The notes under the pieces are model-generated. The model saw only the letters and a list, made by a program, of their open reading frames with translations, did no database searches and was not told the origin of the DNA. Positions 31,929 through 40,296 of a DNA stretch of 64,000 nt are shown here, one piece after another (position 1 is the first letter of the stretch; each line of letters starts with the position of its first letter). Origin of the DNA: Pseudoroseomonas cervicalis. Its GTDB lineage: Bacteria; Pseudomonadota; Alphaproteobacteria; Acetobacterales; Acetobacteraceae. A program made the position numbers and the translations under genes. The DNA is taken from the NCBI RefSeq assembly GCF_030818485.1, contig NZ_JAUTAJ010000004.1:434001-498000 (forward strand). Direction: 5' to 3'.

Positions 31929-31986
31929 GGCAGCACGGAAGAAAGGAAGGGGGTCCAGGGGGAATTCATTCCCCCTGGCCTTTTCT
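31929..31986. repeat. Dispersed intergenic element, copy 2, with terminator palindrome
   Basis: ggcagcacggaagaaaggaa leads to the palindrome ccagggggaa (31955-31964) / ttccccctgg (31969-31978), then ccttttcttg. It lies between the convergent chemoreceptor and GNAT genes. Its stem is symmetric, but the T-run serves the + strand. The layout is the same as the copies at 16511 and 47281. Confidence 0.85.
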
Positions 31987-31990
31987 TGCT

Positions 31991-32497
31991 TCAGTCCTCG
32001 TCAGCCAGCAGCGCCCAGCGCTCATGGTCCCGCCACAGCCCGCCGATGCGGAGATAGCGCGGCGAAAACCCTTCCAGACGGAAGCCCAGCCTTTGCACCA
32101 GGGCGCGGGAGGCGGCATTGCCCGGCTGGATATTGGCCTCCAGCCGGTGCAGGCCGAGCGGGCCGAAGGCGTGGGCGATGGCCAGGCGCAGCGCCTCGGT
32201 CATCAGCCCCTGCCGGGCGAAGCGCGCCGTGCCGTAATAGCCCAGGAAGGCCGATTGGAAGGCGCCGCCGACGATCTGGTTCAGATTGACCACCCCGGCG
32301 ATGCCGCCCGTGCGCGCCTCGATGGCGACCAGGCCGAGATTGGGGCCGGTCAGCTGGCGCTGGAACCAGGCCTCGAAGCCGGGCTGGTCGGTGAAGGGCT
32401 CGACCCAGGGGGCGTGCAGCGCGCGGCTCTCGCGATTGGCCTCGATCAGGGCGGCGGCGTCGCTGGCCTGGGCGGGGCGGAGGATCAGGCGGGTCAT
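31991..32497 (-). CDS. GNAT N-acetyltransferase, RimJ/RimL type
   Basis: The 168-residue product from ATG 32497 (MTRLILRPAQASDAA) has the GNAT acetyl-CoA-binding region around GYYGTARFARQGLMTEALRL and the family ending HRLEANIQPGNAASRALVQRLGF. This is the arrangement of RimJ/RimL-like enzymes that acetylate protein N-termini or small amines. A GTG at 32509 would add four residues. The substrate cannot be inferred. It is divergent from rpsB, with the rpsB promoter lying 57 bases upstream of its start on the other strand. Confidence 0.85.
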   Translation of the reverse strand: MTRLILRPAQASDAAALIEANRESRALHAPWVEPFTDQPGFEAWFQRQLTGPNLGLVAIEARTGGIAGVVNLNQIVGGAFQSAFLGYYGTARFARQGLMTEALRLAIAHAFGPLGLHRLEANIQPGNAASRALVQRLGFRLEGFSPRYLRIGGLWRDHERWALLADED

Positions 32498-32553
32498 GGC
32501 GGGCCGCACTCTGCCGGCCCGGGCGGCGCCGGCAAAGGGGGGCCAGCCATTCC

Positions 32554-32582
32554 TTGCCAGGTGCGGCCCCGCCCTCTATATC
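32554..32582 (+). promoter_or_regulatory. Sigma-70-type promoter of the rpsB-tsf operon
   Basis: TTGCCA (32554-32559) and TATATC (32577-32582) are separated by exactly 17 bases. The predicted start near 32589 gives a leader of about 144 bases before the rpsB ATG. Confidence 0.8.
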
Positions 32583-32641
32583 CCGCCGCGCCGGCCCGGG
32601 ACGTCCCCCGGGCGGGCAAATCCGCACGCGGTGCGCCCTTC

Positions 32642-32711
32642 CATCCCGTCCCGGGATGAACGGGTCCGGTCCCCCGAGAGGGGGGTGAGCGCCGCGGAGG
32701 CCCAACCGGAC
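32642..32711 (+). promoter_or_regulatory. Structured rpsB leader, possible S2 autoregulatory site
   Basis: Two elements lie in the leader. The first is a perfect 7-bp hairpin (32642-32648 with 32652-32658, 3-base loop). The second is a long-range stem, gtccggt (32664-32670) with accggac (32705-32711), that encloses a cccccgagaggggg hairpin at 32671-32684. Ribosomal protein operons are commonly controlled by such leaders, and S2 is known to repress its own operon in E. coli. That S2 binds here is inference. Confidence 0.45.
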
Positions 32712-32732
32712 GTGTTTTGAAGGAAGATCGCC

Positions 32733-33542
32733 ATGGCGATGCCCGAAGTTTCCCTGCGCCAGCTGCTCGAGGCCGGTGTCCATTTCGGCCACCACACCCG
32801 CCGCTGGAACCCGCGCATGGCGCCGTACATCTTCGGCGTGCGCAACCAGGTGCACATCCTGGACCTGCAGCAGACCGTGCCGATGATGGACCGCGCGCTG
32901 CGCGCCATCCGTGACGTCGTCGCCGGCGGCGGCCGCGTGCTGTTCGTGGGCACCAAGAAGTCGGCGGCCGAGTATGTGGCCGAGGCCGCGACCCGCTGCG
33001 GCCAGTACTATGTGAACCACCGTTGGCTCGGCGGCATGCTGACCAACTGGAAGACCATCACCGGCTCCATCAAGCGCCTGAAGCAGATGGACGAGCAGCT
33101 CGGCGGCAACACCCAGGGCCTCACCAAGAAGGAAGTCCTGATGCTGACGCGCGAGCGCGAGAAGCTCGACCGCGCGCTGGGCGGCATCCGCGAGATGGGC
33201 GGCCTGCCGGACATCATCTTCGTCATCGACGTGGTGAAGGAGAAGCTGGCGATCGAGGAGGCCAACAAGCTCGGCATCCCGGTGGTCGCCGTGGTCGACT
33301 CCAACGCCGATCCCGAGGGCGTGGCCTTCCCGATCCCGGGCAATGACGACGCCATCCGCGCCATCAACCTGTATTGCGACATGGTCGCCGCCGCCGTGTT
33401 CGACGGCATCAGCGCCGAGCTGCAGGCCTCCGGCGTCGATCTCGGCTCGGTCGAGGAGCTGCCGGCCGAGGAGCTGGCCGCCGTCGAGGCCGCCGAGGCC
33501 CCGGCCGAGGCCGGCGACGCCGCCCCGGCGGCCCAGGCCTGA
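32733..33542 (+). CDS. rpsB: 30S ribosomal protein S2
   Basis: S2 binds at the neck of the 30S subunit late in assembly and is needed for S1 binding. The 269-residue product has the typical start [45 protein letters not shown] and [16 protein letters not shown]. The Ala/Glu/Pro-rich C-terminal extension of about 35 residues is common in alphaproteobacteria. gaaggaag precedes the ATG. tsf follows after 30 bases. Confidence 0.98.
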   Translation: MAMPEVSLRQLLEAGVHFGHHTRRWNPRMAPYIFGVRNQVHILDLQQTVPMMDRALRAIRDVVAGGGRVLFVGTKKSAAEYVAEAATRCGQYYVNHRWLGGMLTNWKTITGSIKRLKQMDEQLGGNTQGLTKKEVLMLTREREKLDRALGGIREMGGLPDIIFVIDVVKEKLAIEEANKLGIPVVAVVDSNADPEGVAFPIPGNDDAIRAINLYCDMVAAAVFDGISAELQASGVDLGSVEELPAEELAAVEAAEAPAEAGDAAPAAQA

Positions 33543-33572
33543 CACCGCAGATCGGCAGACAGGAGCATTTCC

Positions 33573-34484
33573 ATGGCTGAAATCACCGCCGCGATGGTTC
33601 GCGACCTGCGCGAGAAGACCGGCGCGGGCATGATGGACTGCAAGAAGGCCCTGGTGGAGAACAATGGCGACGCCGAGGCGGCGATCGACTGGCTGCGCAA
33701 GAAGGGCCTCGCCGCCGCGGCGAAGAAGTCCGGCCGCGTGGCCGCCGAGGGCCTGGTCGGCACCGCCACCGGCCCGCAGGTCGGCGGCATGGTCGAGGTG
33801 AACGCCGAGACCGACTTCGTCGCCCGCAACGAGCTGTTCCAGAACTTCGTGGCCGAGGTCGCGGGTCTGGTGCTCTCGGTGGGCGAGGATGTCGAGGCGC
33901 TGAAGGCGGCCACCTATCCGGGCACCACCCACACGGTGCAGGACGAGCTGACCCGCCTGATCGCCACCATCGGCGAGAACATGACGATCCGCCGCGCCAA
34001 GCGCTTCAGCGTGTCCTCGGGCGCCGTGGCTTCCTATGTCCACTCCGCCGTGAAGCCGGGCCTCGGCAAGATCGGCGTGCTGGTGGCGCTGGAAGCCGCC
34101 TCCGAGATCGAGGCGCTGGAGACGCTGGGCCGCCAGATCGGCATGCATGTCGCCGCGACCCGCCCCGAGGCGCTGGACGTCTCCGCCGTCGACCCCTCCG
34201 CTCTCGAGCGCGAGAAGGCGGTGCTGAGCGAGCAGGCCCGCGCCTCCGGCAAGCCGGACGCCATCATCGAGAAGATGGTCGAGGGCCGCGTCCGCAAATA
34301 CTACGAGGAAGTGGTGCTGCTGGAGCAGGTCTGGGTGCATGACGGCGAGAGCCGCGTGAAGGCCGTGGTGCAGAAGGCCGGCGCCAAGCTGACCGGCTTC
34401 GCCCGCTTCCAGCTCGGCGAGGGCATCGAGAAGCAGACCAGCGACTTCGCCGCCGAGGTCGCCGCCGCCGCCGGCACGGTCTGA
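33573..34484 (+). CDS. tsf: Elongation factor Ts
   Basis: EF-Ts is the nucleotide exchange factor that regenerates EF-Tu-GTP. The 303-residue product has the N-terminal UBA-like module [19 protein letters not shown], the EF-Tu contact [12 protein letters not shown] (TDFVA is the signature) and the coiled-coil/dimerisation region. aggagcatttcc lies upstream of the ATG. A terminator hairpin follows, so rpsB-tsf may be a separate unit from pyrH. Confidence 0.98.
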   Translation: MAEITAAMVRDLREKTGAGMMDCKKALVENNGDAEAAIDWLRKKGLAAAAKKSGRVAAEGLVGTATGPQVGGMVEVNAETDFVARNELFQNFVAEVAGLVLSVGEDVEALKAATYPGTTHTVQDELTRLIATIGENMTIRRAKRFSVSSGAVASYVHSAVKPGLGKIGVLVALEAASEIEALETLGRQIGMHVAATRPEALDVSAVDPSALEREKAVLSEQARASGKPDAIIEKMVEGRVRKYYEEVVLLEQVWVHDGESRVKAVVQKAGAKLTGFARFQLGEGIEKQTSDFAAEVAAAAGTV

Positions 34485-34506
34485 GACCGCGCTGAGAGAC
34501 CCGATC

Positions 34507-34538
34507 GGGGGTGCCGGCCTGCGCCGGTGCCCCCGTTT
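34507..34538 (+). terminator. Hairpin terminator after tsf
   Basis: A 12-bp stem, gggggtgccggc (34507-34518) with gccggtgccccc (34523-34534), has two G-U pairs and a ctgc loop and is followed by gtttgg. The T-run is short, so termination may be partial. Confidence 0.65.
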
Positions 34539-34719
34539 GGTTGAAGGGCGCCGCTTTCTCCCCGCCCGTCCGGGCGGCGGGGGAGGGGGCGCCCGACCGC
34601 GATCCTGCCCGGCCGGTGCAACCCTCCGGCCGGTCGCGGCCTTGCCGCAGGCGGGGGCGCTGCCTATCGTGCCCCGCCTCGCCCGCCCTGCTTCGCCAAC
34701 AGACGCCGGAACCACGCCC

Positions 34720-35439
34720 ATGCCCGCCCCGATCTACAAGCGCGTCCTGCTCAAGCTGTCGGGCGAGGCTCTGATGGGCGGCCGGGAATACGGGCTGGAC
34801 ACCGCGACGGTCCGCGCCATCGCCGCCGACATCAAGGGCGTGGTGGATCTCGGCGTCGAGGTCTGCGTGGTGGTGGGCGGCGGCAACATCTTCCGCGGCG
34901 TCGCCGGCGCCTCCTCCGGCATGGACCGCGCCCAGGCCGACAGCATGGGCATGCTGGCGACCGTGATGAACGCGCTGGCGATGCAGAGCGCGCTGGAGCG
35001 GATCGAGGTGCCGACCCGGGTGCAGTCGGCCATCCCGATGAGCAGCGTCTGCGAGCCCTTCATCCGCCGCCGCGCCGAGCGGCATATGGAGAAGGGGCGG
35101 GTGGTGATCTTCGCCGCGGGCTCGGGCAACCCCTTCTTCACCACCGACACCGCGGCCGCGCTGCGCGCCGCCGAGATGCGCTGCGACGCCCTGTTCAAGG
35201 GCACCCAGGTGGATGGTGTCTACTCGGCCGATCCGCGCAAGAACCCGCAGGCCGAGCGCTACACGACGCTGACCTATCTCGACATGCTGGCGCGCGACCT
35301 GGCGGTGATGGATGCCGCCGCGATCAGCCTGGCGCGCGAGAACAAGCTGCCGATCATCGTCTTCAACATCCATGAGCCGGGCGCCTTCACCGCCGTGATG
35401 CAGGGCGAGGGGCGCTTCACCACGGTCGTGGACCAGTAA
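34720..35439 (+). CDS. pyrH: Uridylate kinase
   Basis: PyrH phosphorylates UMP to UDP in pyrimidine synthesis. From ATG 34720 ([18 protein letters not shown]) it has 239 residues, the normal length. KLSGEALMG and [11 protein letters not shown] are the nucleotide-binding loops and [16 protein letters not shown] is the amino-acid-kinase signature. The frame is open 183 bases further up, but that stretch is low-complexity G+C. frr follows after 18 bases. Confidence 0.97.
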   Translation: MPAPIYKRVLLKLSGEALMGGREYGLDTATVRAIAADIKGVVDLGVEVCVVVGGGNIFRGVAGASSGMDRAQADSMGMLATVMNALAMQSALERIEVPTRVQSAIPMSSVCEPFIRRRAERHMEKGRVVIFAAGSGNPFFTTDTAAALRAAEMRCDALFKGTQVDGVYSADPRKNPQAERYTTLTYLDMLARDLAVMDAAAISLARENKLPIIVFNIHEPGAFTAVMQGEGRFTTVVDQ

Positions 35440-35457
35440 GAGAAGGAGGGCCGCGCC

Positions 35458-36030
35458 ATGGCCGCACCTGCCGATCTGAACACGCTCAAGCAGGATCTCT
35501 CGCGCCGCATGGATGGCGCGCTCGAGGTGCTGAAGAAGGAATTCTCCGGCCTGCGCACCGGCCGCGCCTCGCCCGCGCTGCTGGAGCCGATCCGCGTCGA
35601 GGTCTATGGCGCGAACCAGCCGCTGAACCAGGTGGCCAATGTCTCGGTCGCCGGCCCCGGCCTGCTGGCCGTGCAGGTCTGGGACCGCTCGGCCGCCAAG
35701 GCCGTGGAGATCGCGATCCGCGATTCCGGCCTCGGCCTGAACCCGCAGACCGAGGGCCAGACCATCCGCGTGCCGCTGCCGCCGCTGACGCAGGAGCGCC
35801 GCAACGAGCTGGCCAAGCAGGCGCACAAATATGCCGAGGCCGCCAAGGTCGCGGTGCGCGGCGTGCGCCGCGACGGCATGGAATCGATCAAGGGCTGGGA
35901 GAAGAAGTCCGAGATCGGCAAGGACGACGCGGCGAAGTGGTCCGACGAGGTGCAGAAGCTGACCGACCAGACGATCAAGAAGGTCGATGAGCTGCTGGCC
36001 GAGAAGGAAAAGGACATCAAGGCGGTCTGA
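35458..36030 (+). CDS. frr: Ribosome recycling factor
   Basis: With EF-G, this factor splits post-termination ribosomes. The 190-residue product has the family core LKKEFSGLRTGRASPALLEP, GLNPQTEGQTIRVPLPPLTQ and the C-terminal helix with WSDEVQKLTDQTIKKVDELL. gaaggagggc lies before the ATG. Confidence 0.97.
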   Translation: MAAPADLNTLKQDLSRRMDGALEVLKKEFSGLRTGRASPALLEPIRVEVYGANQPLNQVANVSVAGPGLLAVQVWDRSAAKAVEIAIRDSGLGLNPQTEGQTIRVPLPPLTQERRNELAKQAHKYAEAAKVAVRGVRRDGMESIKGWEKKSEIGKDDAAKWSDEVQKLTDQTIKKVDELLAEKEKDIKAV

Positions 36031-36038
36031 GCCCGAGC

Positions 36039-36812
36039 ATGAGCGCGGCGCCCCTCAACCAATCGCAGGCCGGCGCCGCAATGGCGATGCCCGCCCCTGC
36101 CGGGCCGGAAACCGGCCCGGTCCATGTCGGCCTCATCATGGACGGCAACCGCCGCTGGGCGAAGGGGCGCGGCCTGCCGCGCGCCCTCGGCCACAAGGCG
36201 GGGGTGGAGGCGGTGCGCCGCACCCTGCGCGCCGCCGCCGATGCCGGGATCGGCTGGCTCACCCTCTTCGCCTTCTCCTCGGAGAACTGGCAGCGCTCGG
36301 CCGATGAGGTGCGCGACCTCACCGGCCTGCTGCGCCTGTATCTGCGGCTGGAGGTCGCGACGCTGGCCCGCAATGGCGTGCGGCTGCGCGTCATCGGCGA
36401 GCGCGAGCGCTTCGGCGCCGACACCGTCGCCGCGATCGAGGAGGCCGAGGCCGCCACCGCCCACAACACAAGGCTGAACCTGACCGTCGCGCTCTCCTAT
36501 GGCGCGCGGGCGGAGATCGCCGCCGCGGCGCGGTCGCTCGCCGCCGAGGTCGCCGCCGGAAGGCTGGCGCCGGAGGCGGTGGATGAGGCGGCGCTGGCCG
36601 CCCGGCTGTCCACCGCCGGCATGCCGGATCCGGATTTGATCATCCGCACCTCGGGCGAGCAGCGCCTGTCCAACTTCCTGCTGTGGCAGGCCGCCTATGC
36701 CGAGTTCGTCTTCCTCGACGTGCTCTGGCCGGATTTCGAGGCGGCGCATCTCGACCAGGCCCTGGCCGAGTTCCGCCGCCGCAGCCGCCGCTTCGGCAGC
36801 GGCGCGGCCTGA
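36039..36812 (+). CDS. uppS: Undecaprenyl diphosphate synthase
   Basis: This cis-prenyltransferase makes the C55 carrier lipid for peptidoglycan and other glycans. The 257-residue product has HVGLIMDGNRRWAKGRGLPR with catalytic Asp35, LFAFSSENWQRS and the C-terminal signature RTSGEQRLSNFLLWQAAYAE. The first 28 residues are low-complexity, and a downstream start at 36081 (MAMPAPAGPE) is possible. It sits 8 bases after frr and 3 bases before cdsA. Confidence 0.96.
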   Translation: MSAAPLNQSQAGAAMAMPAPAGPETGPVHVGLIMDGNRRWAKGRGLPRALGHKAGVEAVRRTLRAAADAGIGWLTLFAFSSENWQRSADEVRDLTGLLRLYLRLEVATLARNGVRLRVIGERERFGADTVAAIEEAEAATAHNTRLNLTVALSYGARAEIAAAARSLAAEVAAGRLAPEAVDEAALAARLSTAGMPDPDLIIRTSGEQRLSNFLLWQAAYAEFVFLDVLWPDFEAAHLDQALAEFRRRSRRFGSGAA

Positions 36813-36815
36813 GCC

Positions 36816-37694
36816 ATGGCGGATCCCGTGCCTGAGCCCAGCGCCGCCGCGCAATCCGCCAAGCGCTGGCGCGACCTGAAGAAGCGTGCCCTCTCCGCCG
36901 CCGTGCTGGGGCCGGGCGCCCTGCTGTGCATCTGGCTCGGCGCGCTGCCCTGGACGGCGCTGATGACGCTGGCCATCGCGCTGCTCTCCTGGGAATGGGT
37001 GCGGCTGTGCGGGCTGCGCAGCCGCGCCTGGCCGGGCATCGCCGTGCCGCTCACCGTCGGCGCCGCCTGCGGCCTGGCCGTGTTCAGCCTGCCCGTGCCA
37101 GGGCTGGCGGTGCTGCTGGCCGGTTTCCTCGGCACCTGGATCGCCGCGCCCCGGCTGCGCCGCCGTGGCGGCGGGGCGCCGCCGCCGACCAGCTGGCTGG
37201 CGCTTGGCGTGCTCTATATCGGGCTCGCCGGCATCGCGCTGATCGAGCTGCGGCATGACAATGAGGCCGGGCGGAACAACGTCCTGTTCCTGATCTTCGT
37301 GGTCTGGGCCAGCGATATCGGCGCCTATCTGGTCGGCCGCATGCTGGGCGGGCCGAAGCTGGCGCCGGCCATCTCGCCGGGCAAGACCTGGTCGGGCGCG
37401 GTGGGCGGGCTGCTCTGCTGCATGCTGGTGGGCTGGCTGGCCGCCGATTTCCTGGTGCCCGGCAACCCGCCGGCGCTGAAGGTGCTGGCCGTGGCCGCCC
37501 TGCTCGGCGTCGCGACCCAGCTGGGCGACCTGCTGGAGAGCGCGGTGAAGCGGCATTTCGGGGTGAAGGATTCCTCCATGCTGATCCCCGGCCATGGCGG
37601 CGTGCTGGACCGGCTGGACGGGCTGCTGGCCGCCGCCCCGGTCGCCGCGCTGCTGGCCTTCGCCGTGGGCTATGGCGTGCCGCTATGGCGGTGA
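36816..37694 (+). CDS. cdsA: Phosphatidate cytidylyltransferase
   Basis: CdsA makes CDP-diacylglycerol from phosphatidate and CTP at the inner membrane. The 292-residue product is largely hydrophobic (about seven helices). It ends with the family signature: AVKRHFGVKDSSMLIPGHGG at about 245-264, followed by VLDRLDG. VWASDIGAYLVGRMLGG and SPGKTWSG are also conserved. It overlaps dxr by 10 bases. Confidence 0.95.
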   Translation: MADPVPEPSAAAQSAKRWRDLKKRALSAAVLGPGALLCIWLGALPWTALMTLAIALLSWEWVRLCGLRSRAWPGIAVPLTVGAACGLAVFSLPVPGLAVLLAGFLGTWIAAPRLRRRGGGAPPPTSWLALGVLYIGLAGIALIELRHDNEAGRNNVLFLIFVVWASDIGAYLVGRMLGGPKLAPAISPGKTWSGAVGGLLCCMLVGWLAADFLVPGNPPALKVLAVAALLGVATQLGDLLESAVKRHFGVKDSSMLIPGHGGVLDRLDGLLAAAPVAALLAFAVGYGVPLWR

Positions 37695-38878
37695 CGCTGA
37701 TGGTGGGGCAGGGGGCGCCGAGGCGCGTCAGCATCCTGGGCAGCACCGGCTCGGTCGGGCGCAGCACCGTGGCGCTGCTGGACGCCGCCGCGCCGGGCGA
37801 ATTCGCCGTGGTGGCGCTGGTCGCCGGCCAGGATGCCGCCGGCCTGGCCGAACAGGCGCTGCGCCTGCGCCCCGAGATCGCCGTGCTGGCCGAGGAACGG
37901 GCGCTGCCCGAGCTGCGCGCGCGCCTGGCCGGCAGCGGCATCGCCTGCGCTGGCGGCCGCGAAGCGGTGCTGGAGGCGGCCGCCCGCCCGGCCGACTGGA
38001 CCATGGCCGCCATCGTCGGCGCCGCCGGGCTTGGCCCGGTGCTGGCGGCCCTCGGCCAGGGCGCCACCCTGGCGCTGGCCAACAAGGAGGCGCTGGTCTG
38101 CGCCGGCGACATCGTGCTGCAGGCGGCGGCGCGGCATGGCGCCACCCTGCTGCCGGTCGATTCCGAGCACAACGCCATCTTCCAGGTGCTGGAGGCCGCC
38201 GAGCCGGCGGCGATCGAGCGCATCATCCTGACCGCCTCGGGCGGGCCCTTCCGCGAGGCCAGCCTGGAGCAGATGGCGCGCGCCACGCCCGAGCAGGCGG
38301 TGCGCCACCCGGTCTGGTCGATGGGCGCCAAGATCAGCATCGACAGCGCCACCATGATGAACAAGGGGCTGGAGCTGATCGAGGCGGCGCGTCTCTTCCC
38401 GGTGCCCGAGGAACGCCTCGGCGTGCTGGTCCACCCGCAATCGGCGGTGCACGGGCTGGTGCAGTATCGCGACGGCTCGCTGCTGGCGCAGCTCGGCACG
38501 CCGGACATGCGCACCCCCATCGCCCATGCGCTGGCCTGGCCGCGCCGCATGGCGGTGGAGCTGCCGCGGCTCGACCTCGCCGCCCTCGGCCGGCTCGACT
38601 TCGCCGAGCCCGACCTCGCGCGCTTTCCGGCGCTGCGCCTGGCCCGCGAAGCCTTGCGGGCGGGAAGCGGAGCCCCCACCATTCTGAATGCCGCGAATGA
38701 GGTGGCGGTGGGGCTGTTCCTGGAGCGGCGCCTCGGCTTCCTCGACATCGCCGCGGTGGTCGAGGACACGCTCGCCGCGCTGGGCGCGCCGGCGGTGCCC
38801 GATCTCGACGCCGTGCTGGCGCTGGACGCGGCCGCCCGGCAGGATGCCCAGGCCCGCGCGGCCCGCCGCGCGGCCTGA
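37685..38878 (+). CDS. dxr: 1-deoxy-D-xylulose 5-phosphate reductoisomerase
   Basis: Dxr makes 2-C-methyl-D-erythritol 4-phosphate, the committed step of the non-mevalonate isoprenoid pathway that feeds UppS next door. The 397-residue product shows the NADPH loop ILGSTGSVGRSTVALLD, LALANKEALVCAG, the metal/substrate region PVDSEHNAIFQ, TASGGPFRE and SIDSATMMNKGLELIEA. The ATG lies within the 3' end of cdsA. An in-frame Met at residue 6 is an alternative start. Confidence 0.97.
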   Translation: MAVTLMVGQGAPRRVSILGSTGSVGRSTVALLDAAAPGEFAVVALVAGQDAAGLAEQALRLRPEIAVLAEERALPELRARLAGSGIACAGGREAVLEAAARPADWTMAAIVGAAGLGPVLAALGQGATLALANKEALVCAGDIVLQAAARHGATLLPVDSEHNAIFQVLEAAEPAAIERIILTASGGPFREASLEQMARATPEQAVRHPVWSMGAKISIDSATMMNKGLELIEAARLFPVPEERLGVLVHPQSAVHGLVQYRDGSLLAQLGTPDMRTPIAHALAWPRRMAVELPRLDLAALGRLDFAEPDLARFPALRLAREALRAGSGAPTILNAANEVAVGLFLERRLGFLDIAAVVEDTLAALGAPAVPDLDAVLALDAAARQDAQARAARRAA

Positions 38879-38989
38879 GGCAAGGCGGCCCGCCGGGCCG
38901 CCCCTTGCGGTGGCGCGCCGCGCCGACCGAACCACGTCCCGGCCCGTGCCGGGCACGCCCTGGCCCGTGCCGGGGCAGGAGACGCGATC

Positions 38990-40099
38990 TTGGACCTGTT
39001 GCCTGAGCCCTTCCGCTCGATCCTCGCCTTCATCCTGGTGCTGGGCGTGCTCGTCTTCATCCACGAGATGGGCCACTACCTGGCGGCGCGCTGGCGCGGC
39101 GTGCATGTGGAGGCCTTCTCCATCGGCTTCGGCCGGGTGCTGAAGAGCTGGACCGACCGGCGCGGCACCGAATGGCGTGTCTCCCTGCTGCCGCTCGGCG
39201 GCTATGTGAAGCTGCACGGCCAGGAAGGGCCGGATGACGCGACGCCCGAGCAGCGCGCCGCCTGGCGCCCGGGCCAGACCTTCCATGAGAAGCCGGTGCG
39301 CGACCGCGCCATCGTCGTCGCCGCCGGGCCGATCGCCAATTTCCTGCTCGCCGCCGTGCTGTTCGCCGGCCTCTACATGACGGTGGGCCAGCCGCAGCCC
39401 AGCGCCAATGTCGGCGCCGTGGTGGCCGGCAGCGCCGCCGAGCGGGCGGGGCTGCGCGCCGGCGACCGCATCCTGACGCTGGACGGGCGGGAGGTGACGC
39501 GCTTCGAGCAGGTGCAGGCGCATATCCAGCCGCGCGCCGGGCAGAGCGTCGAGATCCGCATCCGCCGCGACGGGCAGGAGGAGGTGCTGCGCGCCACCCC
39601 CGATGCGCGGGAAAGCCAGGGCGTGACCTCGGGCGTGCTGGGCATCTCGGGCGGGGCGCCGGAATTCAGCCGGCTCGACCCGGTCAGCGCGCTGGTCGCC
39701 GGCACGGTGCAGACCTGGGACGTGACGGCGCAGACACTGGCCGGGCTGTGGCAGATGGTCACCGGCAGCCGCGGCACCGAGGAGCTGGGCGGGCCGCTGC
39801 GCATCGCGCAGATCTCCGGCCAGGTGGCGCAGCTCGGCCTGGCCAGCCTTGTCTCCTTCATGGCGATCCTCTCGGTCAATCTGGCGCTGATCAACCTGTT
39901 CCCGATCCCGGTGCTGGATGGCGGCCATCTGCTGTTCTACGCGGCGGAGGCGATCCGCGGCCGGCCGCTGCCGCCGCGCGCCATCGAATACGGCTTCCGC
40001 GCCGGCTTCGCGGTGCTGATCATGCTGTTCGTCTTCGCCACCTGGAACGACCTGTCGAGCCTCGGCGTGGTGCGCTGGGTGAGCGGGCTGGTGGGCTGA
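38990..40099 (+). CDS. rseP: RseP-type site-2 membrane metalloprotease
   Basis: RseP cleaves membrane-embedded anti-sigma factors and signal-peptide remnants. The 369-residue product has the zinc motif FIHEMGHYLAA (H25, E26, H29) in the first helix, a PDZ domain (about 140-205, beginning AGSAAERAGLRAGDRILTLDG) and the second motif INLFPIPVLDGGHLLFY. The start is a TTG at 38990 with ggggcaggaga ending 7 bases upstream. No ATG fits. A G+C hairpin without T-run lies in the 111-base gap after dxr. Confidence 0.95.
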   Translation: MDLLPEPFRSILAFILVLGVLVFIHEMGHYLAARWRGVHVEAFSIGFGRVLKSWTDRRGTEWRVSLLPLGGYVKLHGQEGPDDATPEQRAAWRPGQTFHEKPVRDRAIVVAAGPIANFLLAAVLFAGLYMTVGQPQPSANVGAVVAGSAAERAGLRAGDRILTLDGREVTRFEQVQAHIQPRAGQSVEIRIRRDGQEEVLRATPDARESQGVTSGVLGISGGAPEFSRLDPVSALVAGTVQTWDVTAQTLAGLWQMVTGSRGTEELGGPLRIAQISGQVAQLGLASLVSFMAILSVNLALINLFPIPVLDGGHLLFYAAEAIRGRPLPPRAIEYGFRAGFAVLIMLFVFATWNDLSSLGVVRWVSGLVG

Positions 40100-40113
40100 G
40101 CCGGCCCGGCCGG

Positions 40114-40147
40114 GCCGGGCGCCCCCGCCCGCCCGGCTTTTCTTTTC
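40114..40147 (+). terminator. Terminator-like hairpin between rseP and bamA
   Basis: gccgggc (40114-40120) pairs with gcccggc (40131-40137) and is followed by ttttctttt. The region is so G/C-repetitive that alternative stems exist, but the T-tract is clear. Confidence 0.55.
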
Positions 40148-40296
40148 AGCGTGTTGCAACCCGTGATGGGTTTGGTCCGCAAGGGGGTGGCGGGGCGCCG
40201 CGTTAACGGTTAGTCTCCCGCGGCCCGAGACGCCGCGTTTTCGGCGGCATCGCCGGCACCTTCTCAGGCCCCCTTCAACCGGCCCGGATCCGACCT

